A stretch of DNA of 7,172 bases from Pedobacter sp. UBA1951. GTDB taxonomy: Bacteria; Bacteroidota; Bacteroidia; Sphingobacteriales; Sphingobacteriaceae. This document shows positions 6,802 through 7,172 of this stretch, piece after piece. The notes under the pieces are model-generated. The model made no database searches, was not told the DNA's origin, and worked only from the letters and a program-made list of their open reading frames with translations. Every line of letters begins with the position of its first letter. The first letter of the stretch is position 1. The stretch is taken from assembly GCA_002336465.1 (NCBI GenBank), contig DDEP01000092.1, forward strand, positions 1 through 7,172, written 5' to 3'. A program made the position numbers and the translations under genes.

Positions 6802-6835
6802 TTTAAAGCAGTTCTGAAAAGAGCTGCTTTTTTTG
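6802..6835 (+). repeat. 34-base exact direct repeat, copy 2
   Basis: This stretch is identical to 5039-5072 in the same orientation and consists almost wholly of the terminator of the S41 gene. Confidence 0.9.
6805..6834 (+). terminator. Rho-independent terminator of the S41 peptidase gene
   Basis: A 10-bp stem (6805-6814 with 6821-6830, one G-U pair), loop TGAAAA, is followed by seven Ts. It lies 56 bases after the S41 stop codon, so the peptidase is probably transcribed alone and not with the next gene. Confidence 0.88.
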
Positions 6836-6979
6836 ATTCCATTGCTATTTCTATCTGTGCTTTTAAGAGCGAGTACTGTTTAAAGTATTAAGAATCTTAT
6901 GCAACGTTTCTTTAAATAAGTTGTCATGTAGGCAAACTTTCTTTTAGGAAGATATTTCTCATACTTAAAATTATTATTC

Positions 6980-7172
6980 ATGAAAAAACTAACCATCTTA
7001 TTATTCTCTTTCTTAGCGCTCTATTTTTCGGCTATTGCTCAAACTAAAAAAATCAATGTTTACCTATTGGGTACTTTTCACTTCAATCAGGTTGACACTT
7101 TGATCTACGATGTGAATGATGAAAAGCATCAGGAAAGTATTAAAAAACTTGCGAAAATAGTAACTGGCTTAA
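6980..7172 (+). CDS. Secreted GTFH-motif protein (TraB/DUF5694-like), 3' end cut by window
   Basis: An open frame starts at ATG 6980 and runs off the window after 64 codons. The start is supported by an immediate Sec signal peptide (MKKLTILLFSFLALYFSAIA, 1-20) followed by Gln21, the same export style as the S41 protein. The mature part begins with KKINVYLLGTFHF; the LLGTFHF segment is typical of the first strand of TraB/DUF5694-like proteins, where the His is conserved. The family assignment rests on this short motif only, because the rest lies outside the window. The gene follows the S41 terminator by about 145 bases, so it should have its own promoter; no clear TAnnTTTG box is seen before it. 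Its biochemical function is unknown. Confidence 0.75.
   Translation, partial: MKKLTILLFSFLALYFSAIAQTKKINVYLLGTFHFNQVDTLIYDVNDEKHQESIKKLAKIVTGL

Larger units (their letters stand above)
6797..6889. repeat. 11-bp perfect inverted repeat around the S41 terminator
   Basis: AATACTTTAAA (6797-6807) is matched by its exact reverse complement at 6879-6889, with 71 bases between. The left arm overlaps the 34-base repeat. It may be chance in AT-rich DNA or the ends of a small inserted segment. Confidence 0.4.

Overview
The window looks like the chromosome of a Bacteroidota member, probably a Sphingobacteriaceae/Pedobacter-like organism. Evidence: AT-rich DNA; -7 boxes of the TAnnTTTG type instead of a usual -10 box; no Shine-Dalgarno sequences; a FecI-type sigma factor, FecR-type anti-sigma factor and STN-domain outer-membrane receptor set; and Sec signal peptides ending in A-Q. 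The genus is inferred from style, not from a marker gene.

Layout. (1) Bases 1-112 hold the 3' part of a tRNA-His gene (GTG anticodon; first three bases lie before the window) and its rho-independent terminator. (2) Bases 113-354 have no gene, only a T-arm-like scrap and weak hairpins. (3) Bases 355-4884, minus strand, hold a cell-surface-signalling cluster transcribed in the order sigma factor (4884-4318), FecR-like anti-sigma factor (4241-3240), 908-aa TonB-dependent receptor (3081-355). The gap between anti-sigma and receptor carries three tight hairpins (3121-3198) that look like an inserted intergenic repeat. (4) Bases 4885-5308 are a 424-base non-coding gap: the sigma-factor promoter, a structured segment ending in an orphan terminator, a set of competing inverted repeats, and the promoter of the next gene. 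(5) Bases 5309-6748, plus strand, encode a secreted S41-family serine peptidase with an N-terminal carbohydrate-binding-like domain. Its terminator repeats, exactly over 34 bases, the orphan terminator upstream of the gene. (6) From 6980 to the edge runs the start of a secreted protein with a GTFH motif (TraB/DUF5694-like), cut by the window end.

How the genes work together. By family knowledge, the receptor's periplasmic STN domain reports ligand binding to the membrane-anchored FecR-like protein, which then controls the sigma factor, which transcribes the receptor gene. No SusD-type lipoprotein gene is present in the stretch between the receptor and the tRNA, so this is a compact three-gene signalling/uptake unit with unknown ligand. 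The S41 peptidase is divergent from the sigma gene; whether it belongs to the same regulon cannot be read from the sequence.

I see no convincing new system. The most curious parts are non-coding: the hairpin cluster at 3121-3198, the structured segment 4957-5071, the three-arm inverted repeat at 5091-5140, and the duplicated terminator.
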